Under the pieces are notes generated by a model that was given only the letters and a program-made list of their open reading frames with translations, did not search any database and was not told where the DNA came from. Position numbers and translations under genes: made by a program. From NCBI GenBank assembly GCA_031267825.1, contig JAIRYJ010000037.1, positions 55,158 to 119,157 on the forward strand: a stretch of 64,000 nucleotides of DNA, read 5' to 3'. This document shows positions 18,304-28,325 of this stretch, one piece after another. This stretch comes from Bifidobacteriaceae bacterium (GTDB lineage: Bacteria > Actinomycetota > Actinomycetes > Actinomycetales > WQXJ01). How positions within the stretch are numbered: the first letter of the stretch is position 1; each line of letters starts with the position of its first letter.

Positions 18304-19263
18304 ATGCGTCACCTACTTGCGTCAATTGGCCTGACCGCTGTGGCTGGAATTGTTTTGGCGGGTTGCACCGGCCAAAACGAGGCGCGGCCTGACACAACTG
18401 GGGCGACCAGCTCACCGGCGGTCGACTACGGTCCGGGCCGGGAGGTTCTGGCCGCACCGGACGGGCAGGTTCTGCGCCTTGAACTTCCAGCGATTTCAGA
18501 TGAGTCTTTTGACCACAGCCGGACCGATTCGTGGCGCTGTGATGATGGCCAAAGCCTGGTGATTGGGCTAGACCAGGCCAGCCTCCAGGTTCGTTTGCCG
18601 GAAGAGTTAGTGGAGCTGAGTGATAGTGACAGCTTCAACTTGACGTTACGCAACGTTTGGTTGAACCCTTCAGAAGTGCTAGACTACGCTGCCGCGAACG
18701 GCGCTGACAATGGTGTCGCGGTTTTCGATCTTGAGGCTGAGTGGGTGGAAAAGGCCAACCAGATTGAGGAATATCAAACCGGTCAGGAATCCTTTGGGGA
18801 TTTCAGGCTCAGCACCCGAACCAGTGACGGTCCGTTCGGCGCGGCCGAACTAACCGTCGAATGTGTTTTCCAGTTCGGTTCGGGCGGTGAACTGGTCGAT
18901 CTGGGAGACCTGAAGCGAAGCGGTGCCGATACTTTTTGGCAGGTTTTCGCCAGCCCGCGCTTTGGGGTGCGGGTCGGGCAAACCGTTGAGCTTGTCCTGC
19001 CCGGTGATCTGGTTTGGGATCCGGATGGGTTGACCCTGACCCTGAGCCAGGCACCGGCCGCTGAACCGGATTCGACGATTTTCTTTGATCCGCCGGGGGC
19101 GGATTCTGACAGCCCCCGGTTCTCAGTTGCGGGAGCCAGTTTGTCGGTTCCAATACCGGATGATCTGCCTGATAACAGCCAGTGGACTTTGAGTTTCGAG
19201 AGTGCCGCAGGGGCCGCGGGGACGGCGTTGGCCGGATCAGCCGATCTGACAATCCGGCCGTAG
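18304..19263 (+). CDS. Hypothetical lipoprotein
   Basis: Signal/lipobox: VAGIVLAGCTGQNEARPD; 319 aa. Confidence 0.7.
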   Translation: MRHLLASIGLTAVAGIVLAGCTGQNEARPDTTGATSSPAVDYGPGREVLAAPDGQVLRLELPAISDESFDHSRTDSWRCDDGQSLVIGLDQASLQVRLPEELVELSDSDSFNLTLRNVWLNPSEVLDYAAANGADNGVAVFDLEAEWVEKANQIEEYQTGQESFGDFRLSTRTSDGPFGAAELTVECVFQFGSGGELVDLGDLKRSGADTFWQVFASPRFGVRVGQTVELVLPGDLVWDPDGLTLTLSQAPAAEPDSTIFFDPPGADSDSPRFSVAGASLSVPIPDDLPDNSQWTLSFESAAGAAGTALAGSADLTIRP

Positions 19264-19320
19264 AACCGCGAGACGAGCCCTGAACAGCGGAAATGGGGCG
19301 AATCAGGCGTCGGCCAGTGA

Positions 19321-19503
19321 CCTGGGAGGGTGTTGTTCAACACCCTCCCAGGACGCAAAACTATGCCGGTTTCCCGCGTTTCCGCAGGTCAGCGATGCGA
19401 TGACCTGCGGAAACTTAGGCCGCGATGGGTGTTATCAAACACCCACCTAGGCACAGCGCCAGGCTTGTCTACCGCGTCTTCGTCGGTCACGCGATCGCGT
19501 GAC
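19321..19503. repeat. Cluster of four palindromes (composite hairpin-repeat locus)
   Basis: cctgggagggtgttg-tt-caacaccctcccagg (19321-19352); gtttccgcaggtca-gcgatgcga-tgacctgcggaaac (19378-19414); tgggtgtt-atca-aacaccca (19426-19445); gtcacgcgatcgcgtgac (19486-19503). Confidence 0.9.
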
Positions 19504-19542
19504 ACCGCGCGGCCCGGCCGGAAGCAGCTTTTCGCCAGCCTC

Positions 19543-22533
19543 CTAGAGTGTCTGGCGGGGCCGGATCGCCTCCATCAACCTGCGGAAACGCTCAATAGTG
19601 CGGACTGAACGGTTGGCGTAGGCCTGCCGTCGGCAAGCCACCAGCAACATCCGGCCAGCCGGGTTGCGAGTGTAGCGAACATCAAAGCGATCCAAATAGT
19701 GCCGCACATGACGTTCAAAAATGGCGGCCGTGGCGGCCGTCGAAACAAAACCAGGGCAAGCGAATGAATCCTCCAACAGCCAGCCAGGTCCGGGCCGCGA
19801 AACCACTGACCGTGGCGCAGGCCTGGGCCCGTCAGCCGCATTTGGGCTGGTCAGACCGCTGCGCGGCCTGCCAGATGGCCGGGGACTAGCTTCCGGCCGC
19901 CGCCCGATCCAACGCCAGCGCCAGCGCCGCCGCACCAGCACGTAACGCGGATTACTGATCGGCGCCACCAATTCAGCCACGGCGTCAGCGAAGGCCGCCT
20001 TTTCTCGCGGTGTGCCGCCAGCTAGTGAACATTCGAACCAGCCCCGACCATCCCTGACCACGGCCACACTAGTGCCGTCGGAAGTGATCGCCGCGGTCTC
20101 CAGCATGGTCCACCAGACCGCCTTAGCCAAGGCCAGCAATGTCCGTTCAGTTGACGCGCCCCGGTTGACGCGCCGGATGGCACGCAAACCGAAACGACCC
20201 CACAGAACGATCAACGCCACGCCAATGGCCAACGCCACCCCAAGCGGGCGGTCACCGCCACTAGCCCGCAGTGCGGGCAGAATCACGTCGCTCACCAGCC
20301 AGGCCAGCGACCCAGCGACCAGGCTAGCCACCAATGCGGACAAAACATCAAACCAGATGACCGAACCTGGCCGCAGCCGGTCAGCCCGCAGTGCCGCGAC
20401 ATCACGCACTTCAGCCGGGCCACCGGCCAGCCCATCACGCCAAGCCTGAGCCATGGCGGCCCTTCCAGCTGCCCGCCGCAACGTGTCACTGTTCAGGAGA
20501 TGAACGGCTGGCCGGGTCAGCGGCGGCCGGATGGTGTCAACCCGGCCAATCCCGGTCCGGATTTCCGGTGAGGAATAGGCCGGTCCAAAGAACCCCCTAA
20601 ACCGGCGGGCCAAAGTCCTGAAGTCGGCGCTGCGGATCCGGGGGTCGCCATCGTCCGGCAAGGCCGCCAACGGCAACCCTGGGGCCGTGTCTACCTGACC
20701 CAACCCAGCCGAACTGGACGGCGAATCCGCTGGTCCCAACGCCACCAGATGCCAAATGTTGGCGGTTTTATCTGGTTGGGCGCGAAACGTCCGGATGGCC
20801 CGGCCACGCATCTGGTTGGAAAGCATAAAACTGCCCACAAAACTAGCCATGATCAGGCAGTTAACCGACGGTGAATCCCAGCCTTCGCCGAGCAGCGCAG
20901 TGGTTCCAACCAGTGCGACAACATCGCCGCGCTGGAACGCCTCGGTCACCAAAGCAACCTTGGTGCGGTTGGAGCCGCCGAAATCCAGCCTGGTATACCC
21001 GGTTGTTCCGAGCGGCGATCGCCTAACGGTTTCGCCCGCTTGGCGGGCCAACTCCATCAAAGCGTCGACTTGCCGTTCTGGCCACAGCACCAAAGATCCG
21101 GTGAGCAGGCCGATCGGCGTGCCAGGTGGCAGGTGGCGGCGCAGCGTTTCAAATATGGGCACAGCACCGATGGCGGTGATCGGCCGGGCCTCATTTTGGA
21201 CGATGCGGTCCCCCGGTTGATCCGGACCGTCGTTAGTTGGGTTGACCACGTCTGTTCCTACTATCGGCAGGTGGTCGGCCCGGATGTAGTCCGTTAGGAC
21301 TACCAGGCGGAGGTCTTGGCCGAGGTTTTCCAATTCGGCCGCGGCGATCCGCCCGGCGGCTGTCAGTTTGCCGAGCGAGTTGGTCAGGGTGTGCTCAATC
21401 TCACTACTGCGGGCCAGTTCGAACCGGCCTTTGAAGAACACCCGGTGGCGCCTGGCCAAGGCCACGACTTGGTCAGCCAGAGGACCGAATAGGGCGGCGC
21501 CTTCGGCTACGACGCTGGCGGCGGATTCAGCCATGGTCAGGTTAAGGCGGGTTCTGGCCGGTCCGGCGGCCAGAACAGCCAACAGAATGTCTGGTACTTC
21601 GATCCTGGCCCAACGCGCCAGGGCGATCAGAGCCAGCAGATCATCAGCCCTTTCGAACAGGTAATCGGCCGCCTGACTGGACGGTTCTGGGCTGGATGTT
21701 TCTGGGTTGTATGGGTCTGGGCCGGACGTTTCTGAGCTGGACTGTTCCCAGGCGCTGACCTGGGCGGCCACCGCCGCAGCGGCGGCGATGGCGGCAGCGA
21801 CCAAACCGCCACTGGCTAACTCAAACAAGAAGGCTGTGACATTAGCTTGATGCTCGGCTATAACGGCGGCATCGTCCCTGGTTGGTGTGGTGAAATAAAT
21901 GTAGTCCTGGTGCGGACACAAGGTGCCGTCCGCCACTAACCGGGGCACCGGAATCTCCTCATCGACCGGGCCGCACAGGCGGATGTAACGGTCCCATTCG
22001 GTGGCGTCCGCGTCATACGGCGGCGTGGCGGTCAAAGCGATGATGCGAACCGCTGAGCCAAGCTGGCTGATGACCGTCTCAAGACACTGATGCCATTCGC
22101 GCCGCAGGTGGTGAGCCTCATCCAGGCAGATCGTGCTGATACCGCGGGCGTTTAGCAGGCTGGCCAGGTCAGATGACCGGCTAGCTGAATGCAACGCCTG
22201 ATAGGTGATCGACGTGATCAAAGCCGGTTGGTCAAGCTGATGTGAGACATACGGTGTCAGCTCCACCCCAGGTGGGAGGAACATTTCGGCTAGGCGTTGA
22301 GCCCACTGCTGGCTGACAACCAGAGTGGGCGACAAGATGAGCGCTGGTTGGTAGACCATCCGGATCAATTCAAGACCAAGCACCGTTTTGCCACTGCCGG
22401 GTGCTGCCACGACGTGGATTCGGCCGTCCGCCAAGTGGGCTGGTGCGTCACGCAGAATGGTGGCCTGGTAGGGGCGGAACTGTTCTCGGAACGCCAGGTC
22501 GCCGAATGCGGCGAGGCTCGTCGGATCAGCCAC
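19543..22533 (-). CDS. DEAD/DEAH (SF2) helicase family protein with internal hydrophobic segments
   Basis: AAPGSGKTVLGLELI (motif I), CLDEAHH (II), ALTATPP (III), TTALLGEGWDSPSVN and QMRGRAIRTF (V/VI); GTG start proposed at VADPTSLAAF. Confidence 0.82.
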   Translation of the reverse strand: MADPTSLAAFGDLAFREQFRPYQATILRDAPAHLADGRIHVVAAPGSGKTVLGLELIRMVYQPALILSPTLVVSQQWAQRLAEMFLPPGVELTPYVSHQLDQPALITSITYQALHSASRSSDLASLLNARGISTICLDEAHHLRREWHQCLETVISQLGSAVRIIALTATPPYDADATEWDRYIRLCGPVDEEIPVPRLVADGTLCPHQDYIYFTTPTRDDAAVIAEHQANVTAFLFELASGGLVAAAIAAAAAVAAQVSAWEQSSSETSGPDPYNPETSSPEPSSQAADYLFERADDLLALIALARWARIEVPDILLAVLAAGPARTRLNLTMAESAASVVAEGAALFGPLADQVVALARRHRVFFKGRFELARSSEIEHTLTNSLGKLTAAGRIAAAELENLGQDLRLVVLTDYIRADHLPIVGTDVVNPTNDGPDQPGDRIVQNEARPITAIGAVPIFETLRRHLPPGTPIGLLTGSLVLWPERQVDALMELARQAGETVRRSPLGTTGYTRLDFGGSNRTKVALVTEAFQRGDVVALVGTTALLGEGWDSPSVNCLIMASFVGSFMLSNQMRGRAIRTFRAQPDKTANIWHLVALGPADSPSSSAGLGQVDTAPGLPLAALPDDGDPRIRSADFRTLARRFRGFFGPAYSSPEIRTGIGRVDTIRPPLTRPAVHLLNSDTLRRAAGRAAMAQAWRDGLAGGPAEVRDVAALRADRLRPGSVIWFDVLSALVASLVAGSLAWLVSDVILPALRASGGDRPLGVALAIGVALIVLWGRFGLRAIRRVNRGASTERTLLALAKAVWWTMLETAAITSDGTSVAVVRDGRGWFECSLAGGTPREKAAFADAVAELVAPISNPRYVLVRRRWRWRWIGRRPEASPRPSGRPRSGLTSPNAADGPRPAPRSVVSRPGPGWLLEDSFACPGFVSTAATAAIFERHVRHYLDRFDVRYTRNPAGRMLLVACRRQAYANRSVRTIERFRRLMEAIRPRQTL

Positions 22534-22604
22534 CTGCCCATTATGGCAGGTCAGCCGCGCACCGGGCTGGCTGATCCACTGCGGACCGGGCGGCCAACCT
22601 GCCG

Positions 22605-22685
22605 GGCCTGTAAGACCGTCAAAGGCTAACCCAGCCGGGCGCGGGCGCCAACCCGCCGCGCCCGTAAGACCGTCGAAGACTAACC
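22605..22685. repeat. Intergenic tandem doublet, period about 54 bp
   Basis: gggcctgtaagaccgtcaaaggctaacccagccg vs gcgcccgtaagaccgtcgaagactaacccggccg. Confidence 0.75.
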
Positions 22686-22699
22686 CGGCCGCGCCCGCC

Positions 22700-24769
22700 T
22701 CAGCGGATCCGGTAGACAGTGAACTGGCTGGTCCCACTGACTCGTTCTACCAAATCGCTGGCGTCATAGCGTGCTTGCGTGTCGGTGCTGGTCACAAGGT
22801 AACTGGCGCCGAACTCTTGGGCCGCTTCGACAATCTGATCGAGTGGCAGCTCTTCGTAGACGACTCCGGTGCGGTAGTAGTTTTGGCCGTCCCGCGTGAT
22901 CAGCCCCAACCGTTCAAGGCGTCCGATCCACTTAGCCAAAGAGGCGTCCTCGATCGGCACACCCTTCCAGGTGGCGGCGAGCGTGCGCTGGCCAATCAGA
23001 TGTAAGACGCCATAACGCAGGTCATACGGATCGGCCAGAAAGGCCGCGTCTTGAGGTACGGCCGCCTTGATGGCAAGGCCTTCGGCCCATGACACCGGTG
23101 GCGGATTAGTGAACTGGTAAAGGTTGCGGGGGCGCGGGGTGCCGCCTTGCCAGACCGTGAATTGAGAGATGACGCAAACGGCGCCCAGTACGCCCGCGAC
23201 CACGGCGAGTGCGCCTGTCAGGATCCGTCGTCGCGGCGGCAGGATCTGGTCTTGACGGCCGGTCTGGTCTGGTTGGTCTTGCCCGCCTGCGGGTGCGGGC
23301 GGTTTCGGGAGGCCTTGACGGCTGGTCTGGTCGGGCTGGTCCCGACCATCATCCGAACCGGCTGGCCCAGCATCATCACCAGCATCAAGCCCAGCGGGCC
23401 GGACCAGCGCCATGACTATGCAGCTAGTCGCGATCAGGATGGCGGCACCGGTCAGCCATCCGGGCCGCAGAAGCGTCAAGGCGTGCGACCGGTCGATGCC
23501 AGGTTTTGCCGCCGCCACCAAAACCTGTTGCAGGGCCCACATGCCTCCTGGGATTAACGCGGCCCACCAGCGCCGCCGCACGATCAGCCGAGCTAGAGCT
23601 ACTGCTATCAAGATGAACACCCAGACCCTGAAGGCGATGAAGTAACGCTCCGGGTAGAGCTTGGCAACCAACGCCCACGGCTTGACCTCGACGAACAGAT
23701 AGTTCGCGGTGATCACAAGGCAGCTCAGGGCGGTCAGCGTGGCCGTCGGGTAAAGCCATTGCCGGCCCGCTGCCCAGGCTCCGGTTCGGCCGCCGACGGC
23801 TTGGGCTCCGGTTCGGCCGCCGCCCACCGCCAACACGGCCACCATCAACAAGGCCACCACCACTAGGACCATGACCGCGTAGGCGGTAATGTCGCGCCAA
23901 TACCAGGCTGATGGAACCAGATGATGGGGGTGGCGGAACGTCGCGTAAACAGCGATGAACTCAGCGTCGCTCAGGCCGGGGCCAGCACTGTCCAGCTTTA
24001 GCGCGGCGTAAAACACCCCAACCACCACCACCGTTGGCACCAGTGCGGCGGCCTTGCGGGCCAGTTGCTGGGGTGTACGCCAAAGCTTGTGAATCAGTAG
24101 CACCGCAACAACTAGGAGCATTGCCAGGGAAACCTGCTGGTGGAAGAGTGCCGCTGCCGCCAATAGGCCGCCGCCGGCCCACCAGTGCGACCGCAGGACG
24201 AATGCCAGCCCCCAGACGGCTAACGCTACCGCCAGTGTTTGGCCGTACCACGAGTTGCGCCAGACACTGTTTTGGCCTACCTGTTCGCCCAGCGTGAGCC
24301 AGGTAATAGCGAAGCCGAGGAAGGCTGTCAGCGCCAACCGGTTTGGCCGGGAGATGGCGTCCGCTAGTGCGACCAGCGCCCCAGCCATGGCTGCCGCACA
24401 GATTAGGTAGATCAGCAGGGCGGCGGCAAGCCAAGTCAGTCCTAGCCGCATCACACCCAGCAGGAGGTAGTCGTTGAAGAACTGCGGTGAGAAGATTCCG
24501 GCGGCCGACTCGGCGAACAGGTCGCCAGGGAAGAGGTCCGGATCGCCGCGCTTGAGTGCGGCTGTGACGTAGGTGACCATGTCGCCGTTGTATGGTGCTG
24601 GCGTCAGGGTGAGGATCTGGGCTAACGCGGTCAGCCACGAAGCGACCCATGGTGCCGCCCGCCGGATCCATTGTTGGGGATCGCTCCAAACGTTCTTGGC
24701 AGGGCCCGCCTCCGCTGCCGTCTCGGTGCTGGTCAAGGAAGTCTTCTGGTCGCCAGAAAGACGGGTCAT
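22700..24769 (-). CDS. Large polytopic membrane protein, hypothetical
   Basis: Many TM segments; start proposed at MTRLSGDQKTSLTS (24769); C-terminal soluble segment. Confidence 0.75.
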   Translation of the reverse strand: MTRLSGDQKTSLTSTETAAEAGPAKNVWSDPQQWIRRAAPWVASWLTALAQILTLTPAPYNGDMVTYVTAALKRGDPDLFPGDLFAESAAGIFSPQFFNDYLLLGVMRLGLTWLAAALLIYLICAAAMAGALVALADAISRPNRLALTAFLGFAITWLTLGEQVGQNSVWRNSWYGQTLAVALAVWGLAFVLRSHWWAGGGLLAAAALFHQQVSLAMLLVVAVLLIHKLWRTPQQLARKAAALVPTVVVVGVFYAALKLDSAGPGLSDAEFIAVYATFRHPHHLVPSAWYWRDITAYAVMVLVVVALLMVAVLAVGGGRTGAQAVGGRTGAWAAGRQWLYPTATLTALSCLVITANYLFVEVKPWALVAKLYPERYFIAFRVWVFILIAVALARLIVRRRWWAALIPGGMWALQQVLVAAAKPGIDRSHALTLLRPGWLTGAAILIATSCIVMALVRPAGLDAGDDAGPAGSDDGRDQPDQTSRQGLPKPPAPAGGQDQPDQTGRQDQILPPRRRILTGALAVVAGVLGAVCVISQFTVWQGGTPRPRNLYQFTNPPPVSWAEGLAIKAAVPQDAAFLADPYDLRYGVLHLIGQRTLAATWKGVPIEDASLAKWIGRLERLGLITRDGQNYYRTGVVYEELPLDQIVEAAQEFGASYLVTSTDTQARYDASDLVERVSGTSQFTVYRIR

Positions 24770-24980
24770 CCGTTTCGGTCCTTCCCTACCGGCCAGCCAG
24801 CCAGCGACTCGATTGTTTTGCGGGAATCGCAGGTCAAAGCCTACCTGGCAGGGAAGCGCCGGCTTCGCGGCCCGCAACTTGGTGGACGATCCCGCCTCTC
24901 CGGCCCTACGGCAAGACCCAGATTTCCAGCCCGGCGGTCCGCCAGACCCGCGGTTTGCCAGCCCCCGGCGCCTTACCGCC

Positions 24981-25056
24981 GCGTTTCCGCTGGTGAGAGC
25001 TCCGCCCACAGCGCGTCAACTTGGGCCGCGAAGGGTGTTGTTCAACACCCTCTTGG
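24981..25056 (-). repeat. Composite two-hairpin intergenic repeat
   Basis: gcgtttccgctggtgagagctccgcccacagcgcgtcaacttgggccgcgaagggtgttgttcaacaccctcttgg; near-identical reverse complement at 30602-30689. Confidence 0.85.
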
Positions 25057-25065
25057 CCCACTGGG

Positions 25066-26125
25066 TTACGGCTTTGGCGTGCCGTTTACCTGCGATTTTG
25101 CTGACATCTGAGAGAGCGGACGCTCAAAGGCGGCGGTCTTCATGATGGAAATAACGTATTCGGCGGCCTTCTTGCCTTTGCCGGACAGGGTGTCCGGGTC
25201 ATCCGCGACCAAGAGTTTGACTTGCTTGATTACTCGCGGGTGCGGGACCAGACCGGCTGCCGTCGCGGCCGCCTCCAGCCGTTCTTTGACCGCCATCGAT
25301 TGGCCAGTAAACGTCACAATGTCACCCCGCGACAGGCTGAATCTGGCGATGGGGCTGGCACTCGACTCCTTAGCCGGAGCGGCGGCCTGGTGTTCGGCCA
25401 GGCGGGGTGCCTGCTCCGCGCCCGACGCGATCAAGCTAGACGATCCCTCGGCCCCTGGCGCCGAAGCGTCACTCAATGCGTCCCGGAGCGCGGAGCGAAC
25501 CCGGTCCTGGGTAAAACCGAGGAGGGTCGCCACCTCAGCTAGTTCCTGATGTTCGTCATCGGTTATTTCCAGGTCTTCGGCGGTCGCGCGGGCGTCCGCC
25601 AGTGCAACGTGCGGGCCGTCATTGCGCACACCGAGGTGATTGCAGCTGGACCTGTCCCAAGCCATCGGCGCCAGGTGGGCCGTCATTGCGCACACCGAGG
25701 TGATTGCAGCAGGACTGGAGTGTCAGCCTTCCACCGGGGCCGACCACTCCGGCGCGTTTGACCAGGTTCATGGTGTCTAGGCAGGCTTGCGCCGGAATTG
25801 ACGCGGTTTGTCCGGCGCGTTGGAACTCACGTTCGGCGAAGGCGGCGTCGAACCGAACATTGTGGCCTGTGATGATCCGTCCCGCGAGCAGGCTGGCCAG
25901 GTCGTCGACAATTTCCGCGAAAACGGGTGCGCCAATAATGTCAGCCGCCGTGATGTGGTGGACGTGAACTGGCCCAAGGTTACAGTTCGGGTTGAGCAGT
26001 GTGCTCCAATCGGTTTCGACCTCACCGTTGGCGGTCAGGGTAACTACCCCGATCTCTACGACTCGGTGGCGTTGCGGCGTCAAGCCGGTGGTTTCAACGT
26101 CGATTACCGCATATCCGCTGTTCAT
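25066..26125 (-). pseudogene. DnaQ-family 3'-5' exonuclease with C-terminal BRCT domain, frameshifted by a 64-bp duplication
   Basis: MNSGYAVIDVETTGLTPQRHRVVEIGVV...IITGHNVRFDAAFAEREF in one frame; HVALADARATAEDLE...RGDIVTFTGQSM BRCT-like in another; 33-bp direct repeat 64 bp apart at the break. Confidence 0.8.
25614..25710. repeat. Direct repeat, 33 bp, period 64 bp
   Basis: ggccgtcattgcgcacaccgaggtgattgcagc at 25614 and 25678. Confidence 0.95.
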
Positions 26126-26574
26126 CAGGTACCTGCCTGTCGATTCTGGTTGGCCTTGGGGTTCCCTTGGTCGCTTCGCGTGCCTTGGCCCACTGCTCCC
26201 TTGGTCGCTTCGCGTGCCTTTGGCGGCATCGGGCTCGCCTGGCCCAGTGCATTTTATTGGCGTCCGCACTGGGGCGGCTCAAGGAAGGGTTGTCCAGGTC
26301 GGTGTCGTGGCTGGCTGGGTTGGTGTGCCCGGTGCGAGCGGAATGTGATTCCTGGTCCATTTTCCGAGTCAATCCGGGCTGATTTGGCTGGTTTGGTCTG
26401 GTTTTGGTCTTGGAACAGCCCAGATCGGGTCTCAAATGCGACCAAACCCGGAGTGGTCACAGTGGCTGTTTTGACCCCTCTGTGTCCACTTCCCGACCAT
26501 CCAGCCCCAACCCAGCCGCACCGCGAACATCCCAGCCAGTCCCGATCTACAGCAGGGACAGGAAAAACCCCGCC

Positions 26575-27114
26575 TCAACGACGCAGGGCGTTAATCACCA
26601 TTTCGGTTATCCGGTCAGCCTGGGCCAATCCTTCTTGGCTGGGAGCGACCCGCCACAAGAAACCCATCAGCAGGAGGACATCGGAGGCGTCGAGTCCTCG
26701 GTGGGCCACACCGGCCGCGACACAGGCCTCAAGCAGTTGACTGACAGCGGCGGTGACCGGAGCGTAAGTGGCGTTGACGATGCGTTGGGCGGCGGCCGTG
26801 TTGAGAGCATCGCCCAGGCCGTGCTTGACGCGGACGTAAGTGGCCAGGCGTTTGAACCAAATGCGGAAGGCGTCGAGTGGTTCATTGTCCGCCAGGATGG
26901 CGGACACTTCGGCGGACAAGGCCTCGACCTCAGTTTGATAGAGCGTCATGATCAGGTCGGCCCGGGTTGGGAAGTGGCGGTAAAGCGTGCCCGGGCCAAT
27001 TCCGGCCAGTTTGGCGACCGAGTTGAGTGAGGCTTCGGGGTCCGCGATTAGGGCTTGACGGGCCGCCTCAAGGATGCGTCGGCGGTTTCGTTGTGCGTCC
27101 AAACGCTGAACCAC
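26575..27114 (-). CDS. TetR/AcrR family transcriptional regulator
   Basis: RNRRRILEAARQALIADPEASLNSVAKLAGIGPGTLYRHFPTRADLI; GTG start at 27114 preceded by AGGAGGG. Confidence 0.9.
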   Translation of the reverse strand: MVQRLDAQRNRRRILEAARQALIADPEASLNSVAKLAGIGPGTLYRHFPTRADLIMTLYQTEVEALSAEVSAILADNEPLDAFRIWFKRLATYVRVKHGLGDALNTAAAQRIVNATYAPVTAAVSQLLEACVAAGVAHRGLDASDVLLLMGFLWRVAPSQEGLAQADRITEMVINALRR

Positions 27115-27134
27115 TGGCCTGACCCTCCTAGACA

Positions 27135-27182
27135 ACCGGAGAATTCTCCGGTACGTTGAACAATCAGCGGAGAGTTCTCCGC
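27135..27182. promoter_or_regulatory. Pair of palindromic operators between tetR and aldo/keto reductase
   Basis: accggagaattctccggt (27135-27152) and gcggaga-gt-tctccgc (27167-27182); centres about 31 bp apart. Confidence 0.7.
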
Positions 27183-27216
27183 TTCAGCCAACTCTAGCAA
27201 GACAGGATCAGTCCAA

Positions 27217-28299
27217 ATGCGCTACATCAAGCTTGGCACCACCGGCCTTGACATCTCACCGATCGCCATTGGAGCCATGACCTTTGGCATTCCTGAACGC
27301 GGCCACCCGGTGTGGTCACTCGGAGAAGAAGAATCCAGGCGGCTAATCCGGCACGCACTGGAAGCAGGCATCAATTTCTTCGACACAGCCAACATCTACT
27401 CGCAAGGTACAAGCGAGGAAATCCTGGGACGTGCCCTGCGGGACTATGCCGACCGGGACGGCATCGTCCTAGCTACAAAACTCCGCCACCCCATGAAATC
27501 CGGGCCGAACGGCGCTGGCCTGTCACGAAAATCCATCATGACCGAGCTGGATCACTCCCTGCGGCGCCTTGGTGTTGACTACATTGACCTCTACCAAATC
27601 CACCGCGGCGACCCGGACACCCCGATCACCGAAACCCTCGAAGCGCTGCATGACGCCGTCAAAGCGGGCAAAGTCCGCTACCTTGGGGCGTCCTCGATGA
27701 GGGCGTTCGAATTCGCCAAAGCGCTGCACCTCCAGCGCCAGCACGACTGGGCGCGGTTCGTGTCGATGCAGGATCACTACAACCTGCTAGCCCGCGAAGA
27801 AGAACGCGAAATGATCCCCCTCTGCCTCGATGAAGGAATCGGCACGCTGGTGTGGAGCCCGCTGGCCCGGGGCCGGCTTGCGCGATCGTGGGATAGGGCC
27901 AAAGACAGCCGCCGCGGGCAAGATGACGCCACCTTCACGGACATGCTTTACACGCCGACCACCGAAGCGGCTGACCGGATGATCGTCGACGCGGTTGGCG
28001 CGATCGCCGAGGCGCGCTCGGTCAGCCGGGCGCAGATCGCCCTGGCCTGGCTGCGCAGCAAACCGGTTGTTTCAGCGCCGATAGTTGGTGCCAGCTCGGC
28101 CGAACAGATCGACCAAGCGGTCGCCTCGCTTGAGATTGACCTGACCAGTCAGGAGATCGCCGCCCTTGAGGCGCCGTACACTCCGCGACACGATTTCCAA
28201 GGGATCTCCGCCAGCCGCGAGTTGGCTGCCATCGCGGCCCAGATTCCGGGTTTCACCACGGCCGATGCCGTCCGGCAAGTTGGGCGGCGACAGGTCTAG
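27217..28299 (+). CDS. Aldo/keto reductase
   Basis: MRYIKLGTTGLDISPIAIGAMTFG...GINFFDTANIYSQGTSEEILGRAL. Confidence 0.95.
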   Translation: MRYIKLGTTGLDISPIAIGAMTFGIPERGHPVWSLGEEESRRLIRHALEAGINFFDTANIYSQGTSEEILGRALRDYADRDGIVLATKLRHPMKSGPNGAGLSRKSIMTELDHSLRRLGVDYIDLYQIHRGDPDTPITETLEALHDAVKAGKVRYLGASSMRAFEFAKALHLQRQHDWARFVSMQDHYNLLAREEEREMIPLCLDEGIGTLVWSPLARGRLARSWDRAKDSRRGQDDATFTDMLYTPTTEAADRMIVDAVGAIAEARSVSRAQIALAWLRSKPVVSAPIVGASSAEQIDQAVASLEIDLTSQEIAALEAPYTPRHDFQGISASRELAAIAAQIPGFTTADAVRQVGRRQV

Positions 28300-28325
28300 G
28301 TCCGTTGTACGACAGGCTCCTAGGT
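28297..28325. terminator. CTAGG...CCTAG hairpin remnant between convergent genes; both stops in its arms
   Basis: gtctaggtccgttgtacgacaggctcctaggtacc; TAG stops at 28297-28299 (+) and 28320-28322 (-). Confidence 0.6.

Noticed and set aside
25619-26269. Exonuclease and downstream BRCT ORF as two independent overlapping genes
   Set aside because: The shared CNHLGVRNDGP segment and 64-bp direct repeat show a single gene interrupted by duplication; the short overlap ORF ends in duplicated sequence only.
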